The notes: generated by a model not told the origin, from the sequence alone. Shown: positions 10,963 through 23,329, counted from the first letter of the stretch. The stretch: DNA of 64,000 nt from Perognathus longimembris pacificus (GCF_023159225.1 NC_063166.1:40782149-40846148); one strand, 5' to 3'. Numbers and translations: made by a program.

Positions 10963-12167
10963 CAGTGGGGGACTTGTTTGTGTCCTGGCTCTGGGTTTGA
11001 GTTTGGCTGTTGAACCTTACTGCCCAATGGGTGAGCGTGACCTTCTCGATTGTTGCTGAGGTGGTCACCCTCACTTGTGCTTGCTTGTGCGCTCCCGCCA
11101 GGGTTTGGGCAAGAAATCTTCCTGCTGGAGGGCTAGCATGCTGGCACACGCTGGCCCTCCGGGGGGTGCGTGTGTGTGCATTCTAGTGCTTCCTTTGGGA
11201 ATTTCCTGCCCGGAGTTGTTGGAGTGTGCTTGTGTCCTCTTGCAAATTTGCTGTGGGGGGTGGTATACATGAGCCCCAGCAGGATCAAGTGTCCGGGCGT
11301 GGGTTGGTGCCCACAGACTCTCTGTGCCTTCGCTGTGAGGGGGGCGTGTGTTCGGGTCCAGGTGACCTTGCTGTGCTGGTGTTGCTCACCAGCAAGTCCC
11401 CAGGCCCTTGCTGGGGAGGGGGCGGGGCCGGTGCGGCCAGGTTCAGGCGGCTCTGCTGGGGCTTTGGGGGAGATTCCTTGGCATTGCTCTGCCTCCCAGA
11501 GGTCTTAGCGCCAACAGCTATGGAGCTGCTTTATTCCCTCAGGGTAGGGAGGGGAAGGAATGGAGCTCTAGCTTCTTTGTAGATTTTGTGTCTCTGCTAG
11601 AGCTGGTCTCCCATTTGCCGGGGGGAGGTAATGGGGAACTTACTGGTCCTGGGTTGAGTGTGTGTCCCGTGCTGCTGTGGACTTTTTGGGTCTGTATTGC
11701 TGGGGTGTGGTGATCGGTCTTTTGGTGGTGGTGGCCCCGGCTCTCCCCATCTGCACTTGGGGTTCCCCTGCTGCTTACATCTGATCCCGGCCATTCCATC
11801 CTGCACCTCCGCTGCTGACTGTCTCAGTCAGTTTGTACTCCATCTGGGGTCCGTGGAGTTCTTGCTGTCTGGACTCTGTGCTCCTGGAGTGACTTTTCAG
11901 CTGTTGGTGTGCCGGCGCTGGGTCCCCTTTCCTAGCCTGGTCCGAACAGGCGAGTGGGGGGGTACCTCAGAGATTTTCTGGCTCCGTGTAGCTTATAGGC
12001 TCTTCTTTTTTTTGTTCTTTTTCACTTCCTGTGTTTCTCTGTTGCTTCTGGTTGTTGGGTTTGCTGGATTCTTGATGGGGTGTTGGGCACTGGAGTTCCC
12101 AGCTCACTATTCAGTTGGAGCCAGTTGGGGTGCCTCCCTATCGTGACAGCGCCATCTTTTCTCCTTC
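10963..12167 (-). promoter_or_regulatory. L1-A 5' UTR with internal promoter region
   Basis: This 1.2-kb GC-rich leader precedes ORF1. The first bases on the minus strand include AAGATGGCG (plus-strand GCCATCTT at 12151-12158), a YY1-type motif placed within about 20 nt of the element's start, as in human L1. Several long frames here on the plus strand are by-products of the GC-rich composition and are not called as genes. Confidence 0.75.
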
Positions 12168-12181
12168 GAGAGTGCAATTCT

Positions 12182-12236
12182 TAAGGAAAATGTCTCAGGA
12201 ACAGCTCCAGTCTTTGAATTCAAGCCCCCAAACTGG
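12182..12236 (+). mobile_element. 7SL-headed SINE, 3' remainder
   Basis: CTCAGGAACAGCTCCAGTCT and GAATTCAAGCCCCCAAACTG are the tail of the SINE begun at 5831, displaced 6.2 kb by two L1 insertions. Confidence 0.84.
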
Positions 12237-12592
12237 AGTGTGTATACAAGTGCACACTCACCCCACATGCATTCCTCCACACATGCAAGGAAAGAAGACA
12301 TGTGAAGAAAAGGGAAAAGAAAAGGAGAAGAGATGAAAAGAAAAAGGGACCAGGCTTATGTCACTGTTTATGTGCACCAATCATGCCTGCCACTTTAATT
12401 CCACAGTGTTTTAGAAGGGTATGGTGTCTCCCTCACCTTTGTCTTAGTTGAGTAAAGGAAGGTCACTATTTCCCTTGTCTCTTTAGATAATCCATGGACT
12501 TATAGCAATGTCCAGTGTATATCTTGTACTGTGTGAAAATGGCAAAACAGGAGGAAAATTGACACAGTGTCTGAGATATCAGAAGTATACAG

Positions 12593-12812
12593 GGCAATAG
12601 TGACTCAGTTCTGCAATCCTAGCTTGTCCTAATGCTGAGACATGAAGGACTGTGGTTAAAAGCCTGCCCAGGGAGAAATATATACAAGACTTATAAGAAT
12701 CCATAACCAATTATCAAGTAACAGTCTATAACAGAGGCTTGGCTCAAGTGGGAGAGCACCAAACCATGAACAAGAAAGCCAAGTGACAGTGTGAGGCTGC
12801 AAGTTAAATTTG
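12593..12812 (+). mobile_element. 7SL-headed SINE, diverged
   Basis: TGACTCAGTTCTGCAATCCT head, GGCTCAAGTGGGAGAGCACC tail, then a CA-rich end. Confidence 0.72.
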
Positions 12813-12813
12813 A

Positions 12814-12846
12814 TGTACACACACATACACACACATACACACACAA
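12814..12846. repeat. (CA)n with TA interruptions
   Basis: ACACACACATACACAC-type repeat that grew at the 3' tail of the SINE ending just before it. Confidence 0.9.
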
Positions 12847-12849
12847 AGC

Positions 12850-15800
12850 TAACCTTCATCAGTTGATTTTGATGGTTTTTTTCCCTAAAAATTCGTTTCC
12901 AGCTTGAGTTAACATTGCTAACTAGCTTTAAGATGGCCTATTTTAGGTTTTAACTGTGATATGATCAAATAAATTATGGCCAATTGATTATTCTTTAAAC
13001 ACATTTTATTACTCATTGGCTTTCAACTTAGGCCCAGAATTTCCAGCAGCCTAGCTGGTGTGTTATACATGCAGATTGTATGTCATATGAATATGGCAGA
13101 GAATGATAATTGCAACACATAAATTAGTGTATCGTTTTTGGTCAGATAGATTATTGAATAAATGAATGGATTTGAAGAAAACACAACACAGCACAGCATA
13201 AATGGAGAAAGGAAAAGCAAATCAACAGTATGGCATTTGTTGGCCAGTGGTTTTATGGACATACAAAAAGTGTATCTCATTCGTATGTTTGAAATGACTA
13301 CAACAAAAACTGGCACAACTCATCACACACCTTCCAAGACCATTTATCTAGTGTTTCTCTGCAAAAGACACTCCATAGGTCAGAGAAAAGGACCTACACA
13401 TTTTTACTATGTGTCCTCAGGGGCTTTCAGAGTATGTTTGAATCACCACAATAAAACACATCTTCACTCTATAGCAAAGATGTGTGACTATGTCTCTACA
13501 ACGCTTTTAAAAATGTCACCTAGTGTTTGTTTCAATTATGACGATTTGTGTGAGATTATAAATACATCACTCTGTAATGTCATTTGCTGGATTGTAAGAT
13601 CACTGAAAGCTTTTCAGTACATGACAAGGGTTACCATCCTTTACCTAGGACTACAGAGAAACTATTTGCCATCACCAATATGTTTACTCTGCCCTTTGGC
13701 TATAAATAATCCTAACTGACCCTTTCTCTCCTTTGGAGATCCTGGAAGTCAATGGAGGTTTTTGGAAATGGAGTTTGGCAAAAATCTATTCTACATTACA
13801 TTCTCTTCAACAAACTTTTCCGGGATGCATAGTCATAAAGAATTTGGGAGGCCTATGGAATAGCAGTCTGAAGTAGAAGGCATTTAAGTGTGACTACACT
13901 GATTTCATTGCTCTCCTTTTTATTGATGTTAAATTACACTTGAGTCACAATGGATGGAGGTATTCAGGAGGCTGTGTTTAAACTGCATGGTTCATCCTAT
14001 GATCTGACTGCCGTTCAATCAAGGATTCTATTGGACTTGTTTTCTATCTGTTTCTGGTCTATGTATGGTCTTACAGTTTGACAAGTCAGCAACACTTGAT
14101 TTTATACATTTGAGAATTAAGTGGACTAACTTTACTTCTCTTAAATTTTTTCTGAAGCTTTGAAACTTTACAGAATGAACTAGCCATATAAATGACAGAA
14201 CTTTCTAACAGAGATGTTAGGATAGAGTCTCAAATTTCTTACTGATTGGTGTTATTTTCTCAAACAGAAAATACTTGCAAAAGGCAATTCCCAGAATCTC
14301 TTGGCAAGCATGCACGTCCACCAGGTATACTAACATTTTTAGTTATGCCATTAACTAGAAGCTTGATATTCAAGGAAACAATTTCTGAACATGTGTGAAT
14401 GTGTGTGCCATGTGTGTTTCCATTTGTCAATAAGTGATATTAGCATTCATAATATGCTAGATTGGAATGTTTTCACTTTTTTTGAGGCTGGCCAAAAAAA
14501 AAATACATCTAGAATTACAGAATAATTATTATGGTGGTTTCTTTTACTCTTTTTCTGTGCAGCAGTTTTGTTATGTACACATGTTTTGTTCTAATAGCTA
14601 CTGATTTGGAACATATGTTATAGTAACTATACTTCTCTCTGTGTCATATGTCACTACTCCAACCTTGCAAGGGGCTAGCAAGACTTGGAGACATGTCAGA
14701 AGAGCTGACCAAGCTTATACATTAGCCTTGTCACACAGCAGTGCTGTAGAAATGAGCTGCAAATTCTGAACAGCATATTGAGTTTGTGATTTATTTTTTC
14801 TGTGGGCAGGTCAATTAATTATTTTGCTCTGATACTACCATAAATAGAAAGAGAGAGAAAATGAATTGTCACATTCAGTGCCTATCTCTCCTATCACTTA
14901 GGATGACAGAAAGCAGTTTCTTCCCTGACTGTAGGAGATAACCTGAAATACAAGAATGAAGCTTCACCTAAAGCTGACCCACAGGTCAGTGTGCATCAGA
15001 GATGCACTGTGATGTAACATGAAAGATATTGTAATATTAATTCCATATGAATAGCATCTTGACAGGATGTTATAAAGCAGGGAAGAAGGAAATCATTCAT
15101 ATTTCCTGCTTTCTTTCTTGTGTTGGAAACTCAGAATATTTACATCTTTAAATTTCCAAGTTTATTTTCAAAATATATTTAGTTTGGTTAGTTAAATTAA
15201 TTAAAAAAGTGTTTATAGGTCTTTGGCTAAGAGGGAATGAATAATAAGAAAACATATAATGGAAGCAGAACTCAATAACAATATTAATATGATACAAAGA
15301 CTTTTCAAATCCATCCTAGCTAAAACAGGTGGGGAAAAGTCATTAAAGATACTTTTTTAGTAAAAATATGAAATAGTTAGATTATTTGTGACTGAAGTAC
15401 TACTTCTGTAGACTACTCAAGTAATTAATTGCTTTATTCCTTTGGCATGTTTTCATTAGTTCTAATGGAATACAGCCACAGTTTTTCAGAACATTAACTT
15501 TGATATAAAAGACAATAGGTGAAACACTAGTTGGTAAAGTTTTTTAATACAAGAATGTTCTGGCTTTTAAAGCTGTTCAGTTGGTGTCAATAATTCAGAA
15601 TTGTATGGACTCCTGCAATGTTACCAAAATACCTAAAACTTAAATTTCCTTGGTGAAAGGTATAACAGAAGAAATTCTTGTGCCATTTTCATAAGAACCT
15701 TGTAAAAATGAATTCTGCCTCTAGTACCCTGACTCTGAACATTTTCCATTTGGTCTTTACATTTTGAGTCATAACCGGCTATTCATATGTTGCTCTGGGC

Positions 15801-16059
15801 AAGGTTTCAAGTCTTGTATATGGTTTCTATGTGGATGTATAAGCTTTGCAACATTTGAGAAGTGAGAGGGGCTAATAATTCTGTGATTTCTAGGAAAATT
15901 GTTTGAAATCCAGTGTGTGCCTACTGTATGTGGTTGGCTCACTCACAGTCTTGGGAAACTGGTTTACTTAGGTTTACTTTAGTAAACCACAGATGATGAT
16001 CGAATTTGACTCAACTATTTTTTAAAATAATATATTTCAATAGAATTACGGTTTCTTCA
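12850..16059. other. Intron sequence, nothing recognised except one long frame
   Basis: 3.2 kb of mostly unique AT-rich DNA between two repeat blocks. It contains the 185-codon frame and no element I can name. Confidence 0.55.
13162..13719 (+). other. 185-codon open frame, no recognised homology
   Basis: This is the longest open frame outside identified repeats. The sequence shows no domain, signal peptide or repeat that I recognise. Its composition is rich in H, T, N and C, as expected of translated AT-rich non-coding DNA. No splice-site or promoter structure supports a gene. It is most likely fortuitous. Confidence 0.2.
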
Positions 16060-16071
16060 TCTATTAACTTT

Positions 16072-16273
16072 TTTTTTTTTTTTTGCCAGTCCTGGGTTTT
16101 GAACTCAGGGCCTGAGCACTGTCCCTGGCTTCTTTTTGCTTAAGGCTAGTATTCTACCACTTGAGTCACAGTGCCACTTTTGGCTTTTTCTGTTTATGTG
16201 GTGCTGAGGAATTGAACCCAGGGCTTCATGCAGGCTAGGCAAGCACTTTACCTCTAAGCCACATTCCCAGGCC
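16072..16273 (-). mobile_element. ID-headed composite SINE (IDL-Geo type)
   Basis: Minus-strand element with its A tail as a plus-strand T run at 16070-16084. TCTATTAACTTT (16060-16071) and TCTATTGACTTT (16274-16285) form a target duplication with one mismatch. It ends in a diverged ID head. Confidence 0.88.
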
Positions 16274-16789
16274 TCTATTGACTTTCTTTTTTTAAAAAAT
16301 TTATTTATTAATTTAACAAAAGTTTTTGATAAGGTGTTGTGCAAAAAGGGTAGTACAGTTACATAGTAGGGCAGTGTGTACATTTCTTGTGATATCTTAC
16401 ACCCTGTTTTTCTTTCCCTTCCCTAGGTCACGCAGACATATATACAATACCCAATGTACCAAGAACATATACAGTAGCCACGTGGCCTACGCCAAAGAAA
16501 ATTCGCCTAGGACTTTAAATGTAATGTTGACATTAGACAATATGTCGACAGTAGTCTTATAAGGACGTACATCCATAGCTTTTGAGCTGTTGTATTCCAC
16601 TGAGAGGTCAATTTTTGACCTTTATATGTTGAGTAGTTGTTTGGTGTTAGTTACATAATGCTGGGTCGCTGACCCAATCCTGTGGGAAAAACCATTTGAC
16701 AAGCAGTTTTTGGTTTCACAGACCTGGTCTCTACTGTCTCTCCATCACCCCATCTTAACAGTCATGTATCAGGGAGATCATGCCCCTTT

Positions 16790-19700
16790 GTTTTCTGTGT
16801 TCTAGGTTTGTCTCGCTCAACATTATTTGTTCAAGTTCTGACCATTTCCCTGCGAATAACAATATTTCACCATTCCTAATCGCTATGCAGTATTCAATTG
16901 TGTATAGGTACCATATTTTTTGGATCCATTCATCTGTGGAGGGGCATCTGGGTTGTTTCCATATTTTGGCTATTGTGAAGTGTGCAGCGATAAACGTGGA
17001 AGTACAAATGTCTTTTTGATATCTTGGGACCTGTTGTCCAGGATAGATGCCTAGGAGTGGTATGGCTGGGTCATAGGGTAGGTCTATATTGAGCTTTTTG
17101 AGAAACCTCCATACTGTTCTCCAAAGTGGTTGTACTAATTTGCACTCCCACCAACAATGGAGGAGGGTTCCCTCTTTCCCTGCATCCCCTCCAGCATTTG
17201 TTGTTGCCTGAGTTCAGAGTATAGGCCATTCTAACTGGAGTGAGGTGGTATCTCAGAGTTGTTTTTAGTTGCATTTCCTTTACTACCAGGGATGTTGAAC
17301 ATTTCCTCATATGTTTCTTTGCCATTTTTATCTCTCCTCTTGTGAAGTCTCTCTTTAGCTTCTTTGCCCATTTCCTAATTGGCTTATTGGGCTTGGAGGG
17401 GCTTAGTTTTTTGAGTTCTCTGTAGATGACAGATATTAGGCCTTTGTCTGTTGCTGTGCTGGTAAAGATCCTTTCCCATGTGGTTGGCTGTCTTTCTATT
17501 TTGGTGGCTATGTCCTTAGCTGTGCAGAAACTTTTTAATTTGTAGTAGACCCATTTGTCGAGTCTCTCCCCTATTTGTTGTTCCCCTGGTACTCTATTCA
17601 GGAAGTTCCTTCCTGTGCCTATATGTTCTAGCATCTTTCCTACTCTGTCCTTCAGTAGTTTCAATGATTCAGGACTGATATTGAGGTCCATGATCCATTT
17701 TGAGTTGATCTTGGTGCATGGTGATAGGCAAGGGTCCACCTTGAGTTTTCTGCATATGGCTGCCCAGTTCTCCCAGCACCAGTAGTTGAAGAGGCTATGT
17801 TTGTTCCATTGTATGTCTTTGGCTCCTTTGTCGATTATCAGCTGACTGTAAGAGTGCAGTTTCATTTTGGGGTCTTCAATTCTGATACATTGATCTTCCA
17901 GTCTGTTTTTATACCAATACCAGGCTGTTTTTGTTATGATGGCCCTATAGTAGAGCTTGAAGTCTGGTATTGTGATACCTCCTGCATTGCTTTTTTTGCC
18001 TAGAATTGCTTTGGCTATTCTAGGTCTTTTGCTATTCCATTTGAATTTATGGATTGCTTTCTCTATTTCAGTGAAGAATGTGACTGGGATTTTGATAGGG
18101 ATTGCATTGAATTTGTATAACAATTTGGTCAATATGGCCATTTTCACTATATTGGTTCTGCCTACCCATGAGCATGGGAGGTCTTTCCATCTCCTTGTGT
18201 CTTCTTGATTTCCCTTATTAGATTTTTTATAGTTCTCATTAAATAGGTCCATCACATCCTTGGTGAGGTTGATCCCTAGGTACTTTATTTTCTTTTTGTG
18301 GCTACTGTAAATGGAATTGTTTCCATAATTTCCTTTTGTGCTTGTACATTGCTGGTGTACAGAAAAGCTGCTGACTTTTGTGGGTTGATTTTGTATCCTG
18401 TTACTTTGCCAAATTGGTTTATTAGGTGTAGGAGTTTGGGGACTGAGTTTTTTGGGTCTTTCAGATATAAGATCATGTCATCTGTGAATAGGGATAGTTT
18501 GATTTCTTCCTTGCTGAAATGGATCCTTTTGATGTCCTCCTCTTGCCTTGTTGCTATGGCTAGGGATTCCAGCACTATGTTGCAAAGAAGTGGGGAGAGT
18601 GGGCATCATTGTCTTGTTCCTGAGTTTAGGGGGAATGATTTAAGTTTCTTTCCATTTAATATGATGCTAGCAGGTGGTCTGTTGTATATGGCTTTTATTG
18701 TTTTGAGGAATGTTCCTTTTATTCCTGTTCTCTCCATAGCTTTTAGTAAGTATGGGTGTTGTATTTTGTCAAACGTTTTGTGTACCGACTGAGATAACAA
18801 TGTGATTCTTGATTTTAGTTCTGTTTATGTGGTGAATTACATTGATTTACGGATGTTGAACCATCCTTGTCACTGTGGGATGAAGCCTACTTGGTCATGA
18901 TGTATAAATTTCTTGATCAGTTTCTGGATCCTGTTAGTGAATATTTTATTGAGGAGTTTTGTGTCTGTGTTCATTAGTGATATTGGTCTGTAGTTCTCTT
19001 TTTTTGTTGGGGCTTTGCCTGGCTTGGGAATAAGTATGACATTAGCTTCATAGAATGAGTTTGGGATTTCTCCCTCTGTTTCTATTTCGCGGAAAAGTTT
19101 GAGAAGTATTGGTATTAGCTCCTCACTAAAGGTTTTATAGAATTCGTTGGTGAATCCATCTGGGCCTGGGCTTTACTTTGTTGGGAGGTTGGGAGGTATC
19201 TCACTGTAAGTTATTGGTTTATTTAGTTGATTTATTTTTTCTTGGTTCAGTTTGGGCAGTTTATACTTCTCTAAGAATTGATCCATTTCTGTAAAATTAT
19301 TGTTTTTTAGTGAGTAGAGTTTCTGGAAATAGTTCCTTATGATTGTTTGAATATCATGTGTACTTGTTGTTATTTTTCTGGTGGAGTCCCTGATTTTACG
19401 TATATGAGTCTCTTCTCTTGTTTTTCTTGTAAGTCTTGCGAAGGGTCTGTCAATTTTATTTATTTTCTCAAAGAACCAGCTTTTAGTCTCATTTATTTGT
19501 TGAGTGGTCTTTCTATTTTCAATCAGATTTATCTTTTCTTTAATCTTTGTGATCTCTCTCCTCGTAGTCATTTTTGGTTCTATCATTTATTGTTTCTCCA
19601 GTTGTTTCAGTTTCATCCTGAGGTTATTCACCTTCTCTGTTTCCATTCTTTTAATATGAGTTGTGAGGGCGATGATCTTGCTCCTCAGTAATGCCTTAGC

Positions 19701-20556
19701 TGTGTCCCATAGGTTTCTTTGTGATGTATTTTCATTGTCATTTTGGCTTATGAATTCGTTGATTTCAACTTTAATTTGGTCTGTGGCCCAAGTGTTGGAT
19801 AACAGTGTGGGGTTTAGCCTACAAGAGTGGGTATAGCCTCTGTGATAACCGTTGTTATTGAGGGTTACCTTTATTCCACCATGGTCTGATATAATACATG
19901 GGAGGACATCAATACTTTTGTATTTGCTGAGGTTCTTTGTGTGGGCTATGACATGGTCTATTTTGGAGTATGATCCATGTGCTGTTGAGAAGAAGGTGTA
20001 TTGAGTCTCTGTAGGGTGGAAGATTCTGTATAGATGTGTCAGATCCATTTGGGATATGGTGTTACTTAGGTCCTCAGCTCCCTTGCTAATCCGCTGGGTG
20101 TTGGATCTGTCTCTTGGAGAGAGTGGGGTATTAAAGTCACCCACTATGATTGTGTTTGGGTCCATCTTGTGAGAATTTGCTTGACGTATGTAGGGCCTCT
20201 TTTGTTCGGTGAGTGTACATTTATCACTGTGATGTCTTGATTATGGTTTTTTCCTTGTATTAAAATATGGTGTCCTTCTTTGTCTTTTTGAGTTGCTTTT
20301 AATGAGAAGTCCAGCTTGTCTGAGATCAGAATGTCTACTCCTGCCATTTTGGTAGGTGGGTTTGCTTGGAAATCTTGCTCCATCCTTTCATTCGGAGCCT
20401 GTTTTTATCCCTTGCTGTAAGGTGGGTCTCTTGTAGACAAAAGATGTCAACTTTTTGTTTGTGGATCCATTTTGCCAGTCTGCTCCTTTTTATCAGAGAG
20501 CTTATTCCATTTATATTCAAAGAGATCAAGGATAAGAGTGTTTTTTCTCCTTCCAT
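16790..20556 (-). pseudogene. L1-B ORF2, full extent but broken
   Basis: The endonuclease start is readable at 20556 (SLNINGISSLIKRSRL, CLQETHL). Its later part is at 20165-19587 (VGDFNTPLSPRD, SDHGG). The linker is at 19586-19173 and RT pieces at 18800-18606 and 18575-18285. The thumb and C-terminal region is at 18255-17071, a 394-codon open stretch. The RT active site reads FTDD (plus-strand 18477-18488) instead of the usual FADD. The C-terminal cysteine cluster is disrupted after CWRGCRERG by a frameshift. It is not functional. Confidence 0.88.
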
Positions 20557-20598
20557 TTTCTTGCTGGGCTGTTTTTCCTCTTTGTTTTTTTCTTGTCT

Positions 20599-21250
20599 TT
20601 AGTGAGCTGCTCTTTCTGTTGTGTTCTGGCTATTGTAGTTTCTTTCTGTTTCTGTCTGTGTGTCCTGTATGGTTTTTGTTGTGTGGGATTCCCCTCTTAG
20701 AATTCGCTGTAGGGCTGGTTTTTTATTCACATACTCCTTTAGATCCTCTTTGCTATGGAAAGATCTGGTTCTCCCTTCGAATGTGAACTCCAACTTCGCT
20801 GGATATTTTATTCGAGGTTGACAATTGTTGGCCTGTAGAACTTGGATGGTGTTCTTCCATTCTCTTCGCGCGTGGTAGGTTTGTGTGGAGAGGTCTGCTG
20901 TTATTCGGATCCTCTTCCCATTGTAGTAAATTTCTTTCTTTGCTTTGGCTGCGTTCAAAATTTGATCTTTATTCTTGAGATATGAAGTCTTGAATATTAT
21001 GTGCCTTGGCTAGGCTTTTCTGTGGTCTGGTCTGCCAGGTGTCCTATAGGCTTCGTTTACCTGGATGGGGTCCCTTGTGAGATTGAGGAAGTTTTCTGCA
21101 ATCACTTTATTGAGAATATTTTGAAGCCTTCTGTTCTTGTATTCGGCTCCTTCTTCTATTCCAATTATGCCCAGATTATATCTTTTGTCTTTGTCCACTA
21201 GCTCCTGGATTATTCTGCCCTGGAGCTTTATCGTTTCTTGGAATGTGGTA
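20599..21250 (-). pseudogene. L1-B ORF1, 3' part
   Basis: The piece reads through the RRM-type core (YNLGIIGIEEGAEYKNRRLQ) and the C-terminal domain (AAKAKKEIYYNGKRIRI) to a stop near 20599, and begins mid-gene because of 5' truncation. The two open pieces, at about 21237-21010 and 20958-20599, are in separate frames. The CGCGCG at 20866-20871 keeps the arginine codon lost in L1-A. Confidence 0.82.
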
Positions 21251-21684
21251 TGACTCAACAAATTTGAATAAGATAATATAAGGACACGTAGATAACCAAA
21301 CCCATGAGCCTTCATGGTAATACCACATATATACACCACATTTTTATAAATAGTAATGTCTTCTGCACAATTTATGTGCCCTGAATTTGAACCTAAGATT
21401 TGAAGTGATTTATAAAAGAATAGGCTTTACAATGAGTGAAATAAGGTTAAAATAACAAAAGAGCACTATGTGGAAAAAGAAGATCTATATTGTAATTGAC
21501 CACTAGCTTTCTGGTAACTCACACAAAAAGAGATACAAATAAACAGCATCCTTATTGTTTTTGAAAACCAAAGTAGTGCTTTAGCAGAGGCCGATGATTT
21601 TTTTCTCACGGAAATAGTTCTTAATTTTGTTAAGGGAGAGAAGCTTAGAGGCTAGTGAATTTGTATTTTTCTGGTTTTAACACG

Positions 21685-21938
21685 CTAAGTGCTGGTGGCT
21701 CATCCTTGTAATCCCAGCTACTCGGGAGGCTGAGATCTGAGGACAGTAGTTAGAAATCAGCCCAGGCAGGAAAGGCTGTGAGACCCTTATCTCTAAATAC
21801 TACTCAGAAAAAGCTGAAGTGGCACTGTGGTTAAAGTGGTGGAACACTGACCTTGGGTGAAAAAGAATCTCAAGAACAGTGGACAAGCCTTGAGTTCAAG
21901 CCCCAGGATTGGCAAAAATAAGTAAGTAAATAAATATA
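21685..21938 (+). mobile_element. 7SL-headed SINE
   Basis: GTGGCTCATCCTTGTAATCC, then CAGCTACTCGGGAGGCTGAG, very close to the 5' domain of 7SL RNA. The tail ends CCCCAGGATTGGCAAAAATA with an AAAT-rich tail. Confidence 0.9.
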
Positions 21939-21956
21939 AAAATTACACTCACAGCA

Positions 21957-22290
21957 GTCAGGTACCATAGCTAATACACTATTTGAGAGGCTGAATTTGA
22001 AAGGACCAGTTCAAGGCCAGAGCTGAACATGTTGGCATCTTCTCGTAATCCCAGCAAATACAAGGTGCCTAGAGTACATCTCTCCTGGTTCTGGTGTGTG
22101 TCCAGGGGAAAAGTGAGACCCTATCTCAACAGTAACCAGCAACCCTCACTTGCCCCCTCCCCAGCAAAAACCCCCCAAAGAAACAGAAGGCCAGAGTACT
22201 TGGCTGTGGCTCAAGTAGTAGGGCACCTGCCTATCAAACACAATTTCAAACCCCAGTATTGGAAAAAAAGAATAAAAATAAAACAGTAGG
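21957..22290 (+). mobile_element. Degenerate composite SINE
   Basis: Two weak 7SL-like heads (about 21960 and 22030) are followed by a tRNA-like tail (TTGGCTGTGGCTCAAGTAGT, CAAACCCCAGTATTGG). The arrangement suggests a dimeric or nested older element. Confidence 0.55.
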
Positions 22291-22994
22291 TTTACACTTC
22301 TAAATGACATGTTTTGAATCTTCTTGACATGGTACTTTTAGTTGTCAAACTACCGACAGGATAAGAGGAAGCATGGAGAGACTCCCTCTGGCTTACTTGG
22401 TCCTTGTGGTCAGCAGAGACATGCAGCCCTATGGGCAGCAGAGCACCAGGCAATCTGGATTTGAACCCTAACCCTTTGTTCTTGGCCGAGGTCTAGGACC
22501 ACAGCGTGGCCTACAGGTTGTTGTTGTTGTTGTTCTGTTCAGTTAATTTGTAAAACAAGAAAGTCCAACTACAGAGTATTTGAGATGACATGACAAAATA
22601 TATGTAAAATATCCTAGATAAGCAAAGTTGTGTCTCAAATATTGGTAACGAAAGAGGAAAACATATACTTCACAATTTTATCCTTTCAATTGCTCTTGTT
22701 CACTTATTTCTACTTACCTACCAGTGGAATTCAGTACATAAATTAGTGCCTCTAATCAAAGAGTTTGGGGCTGATATCTGGCTTTACTTTAGATAGTTGC
22801 TGTCTGTAGTGATTCCTCTAAGAGTTGCACATGAGGAGTTGTAGTGGCTATGAAGGCTTTCAGAAACAAGAATCTGCCCCTCTAGAAATATGCATACTAT
22901 TTCTTCAAAAAACAAGAATACTTCTAAGAAAAACCATCCTGTAATTTGTGTTTTTCCTTATTTTTATCCTTTTATTTTATTTTTTCTCCTTTAT

Positions 22995-23310
22995 CTTATT
23001 ATTTTTGAGTTTGAGCTCAGAGCCCCATGTTTGGAAGCAAATGCTCTGTCATTGAGACATATCCTCAGACATTTTTGTGCGTTAGTAATTTTTCAGTTGG
23101 GTCTTGTGTTTTGTCCTAGCCAATTTCAGATCATGATTTTCCCGCCAATAGCTTTGCACATAGCTGGGATGGTAGGCATGCACCAACACATGACAGTTTA
23201 TTGATTGAGTCAGGCCTGTGTTAACTTTTGGCCCAGCTTACCTTGAACCACCAACCTCTGAATCTCTCCCCTTGAGGAGCTAGGATTTTAAGTAGGCACT
23301 ACTGTGCCCT
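22995..23310 (-). mobile_element. Degenerate SINE
   Basis: Minus-strand remnants: TTGAGCTCAGAGCCCCATGT at the tail side and GGAGCTAGGATTTTAAGTAG at the head side. A (GTTT)n run follows at 23311-23328. Confidence 0.5.
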
Positions 23311-23329
23311 GTTTGTTTGTTTGTTTTTA

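Larger units (their letters stand above)
6874..12167 (-). mobile_element. Nearly full-length L1 (L1-A), internally deleted
   Basis: This is a non-LTR retrotransposon read on the minus strand. Its order is 5' UTR (about 12167-10963), ORF1 (10962-9787), ORF2 relic (9744 to about 7380), 3' UTR and a T-rich tail on the plus strand. GAGAGTGCAATTCT at 6860-6873 repeats exactly at 12168-12181, which gives both ends and shows the 5' end is complete. The element is about 5.3 kb. Alignment by eye with L1-B shows about 1.44 kb of ORF2 missing at 8420/8421, including the reverse-transcriptase core. Stops and frameshifts are scattered through both frames, so it cannot move by itself. Confidence 0.93.
16286..21250 (-). 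mobile_element. 5'-truncated L1 (L1-B), same subfamily as L1-A
   Basis: This element covers the second half of ORF1 (about 21250-20599), all of ORF2 in broken frames (20556 to about 16790) and the 3' UTR. Homology to L1-A stops abruptly at 21250, within ORF1, so it is 5'-truncated. It fills the region deleted from L1-A. Flanking duplication is weak: only TGACT is shared at 16279-16283 and 21251-21255. The left edge abuts an ID-headed SINE. Confidence 0.92.

Noticed and set aside
11075..12146. Several overlapping plus-strand frames of 65-162 codons
   Set aside because: They lie antisense to the GC-rich L1-A 5' UTR and share no recognised domain.
22029..22289. 86-codon frame
   Set aside because: Lies within a degenerate SINE.
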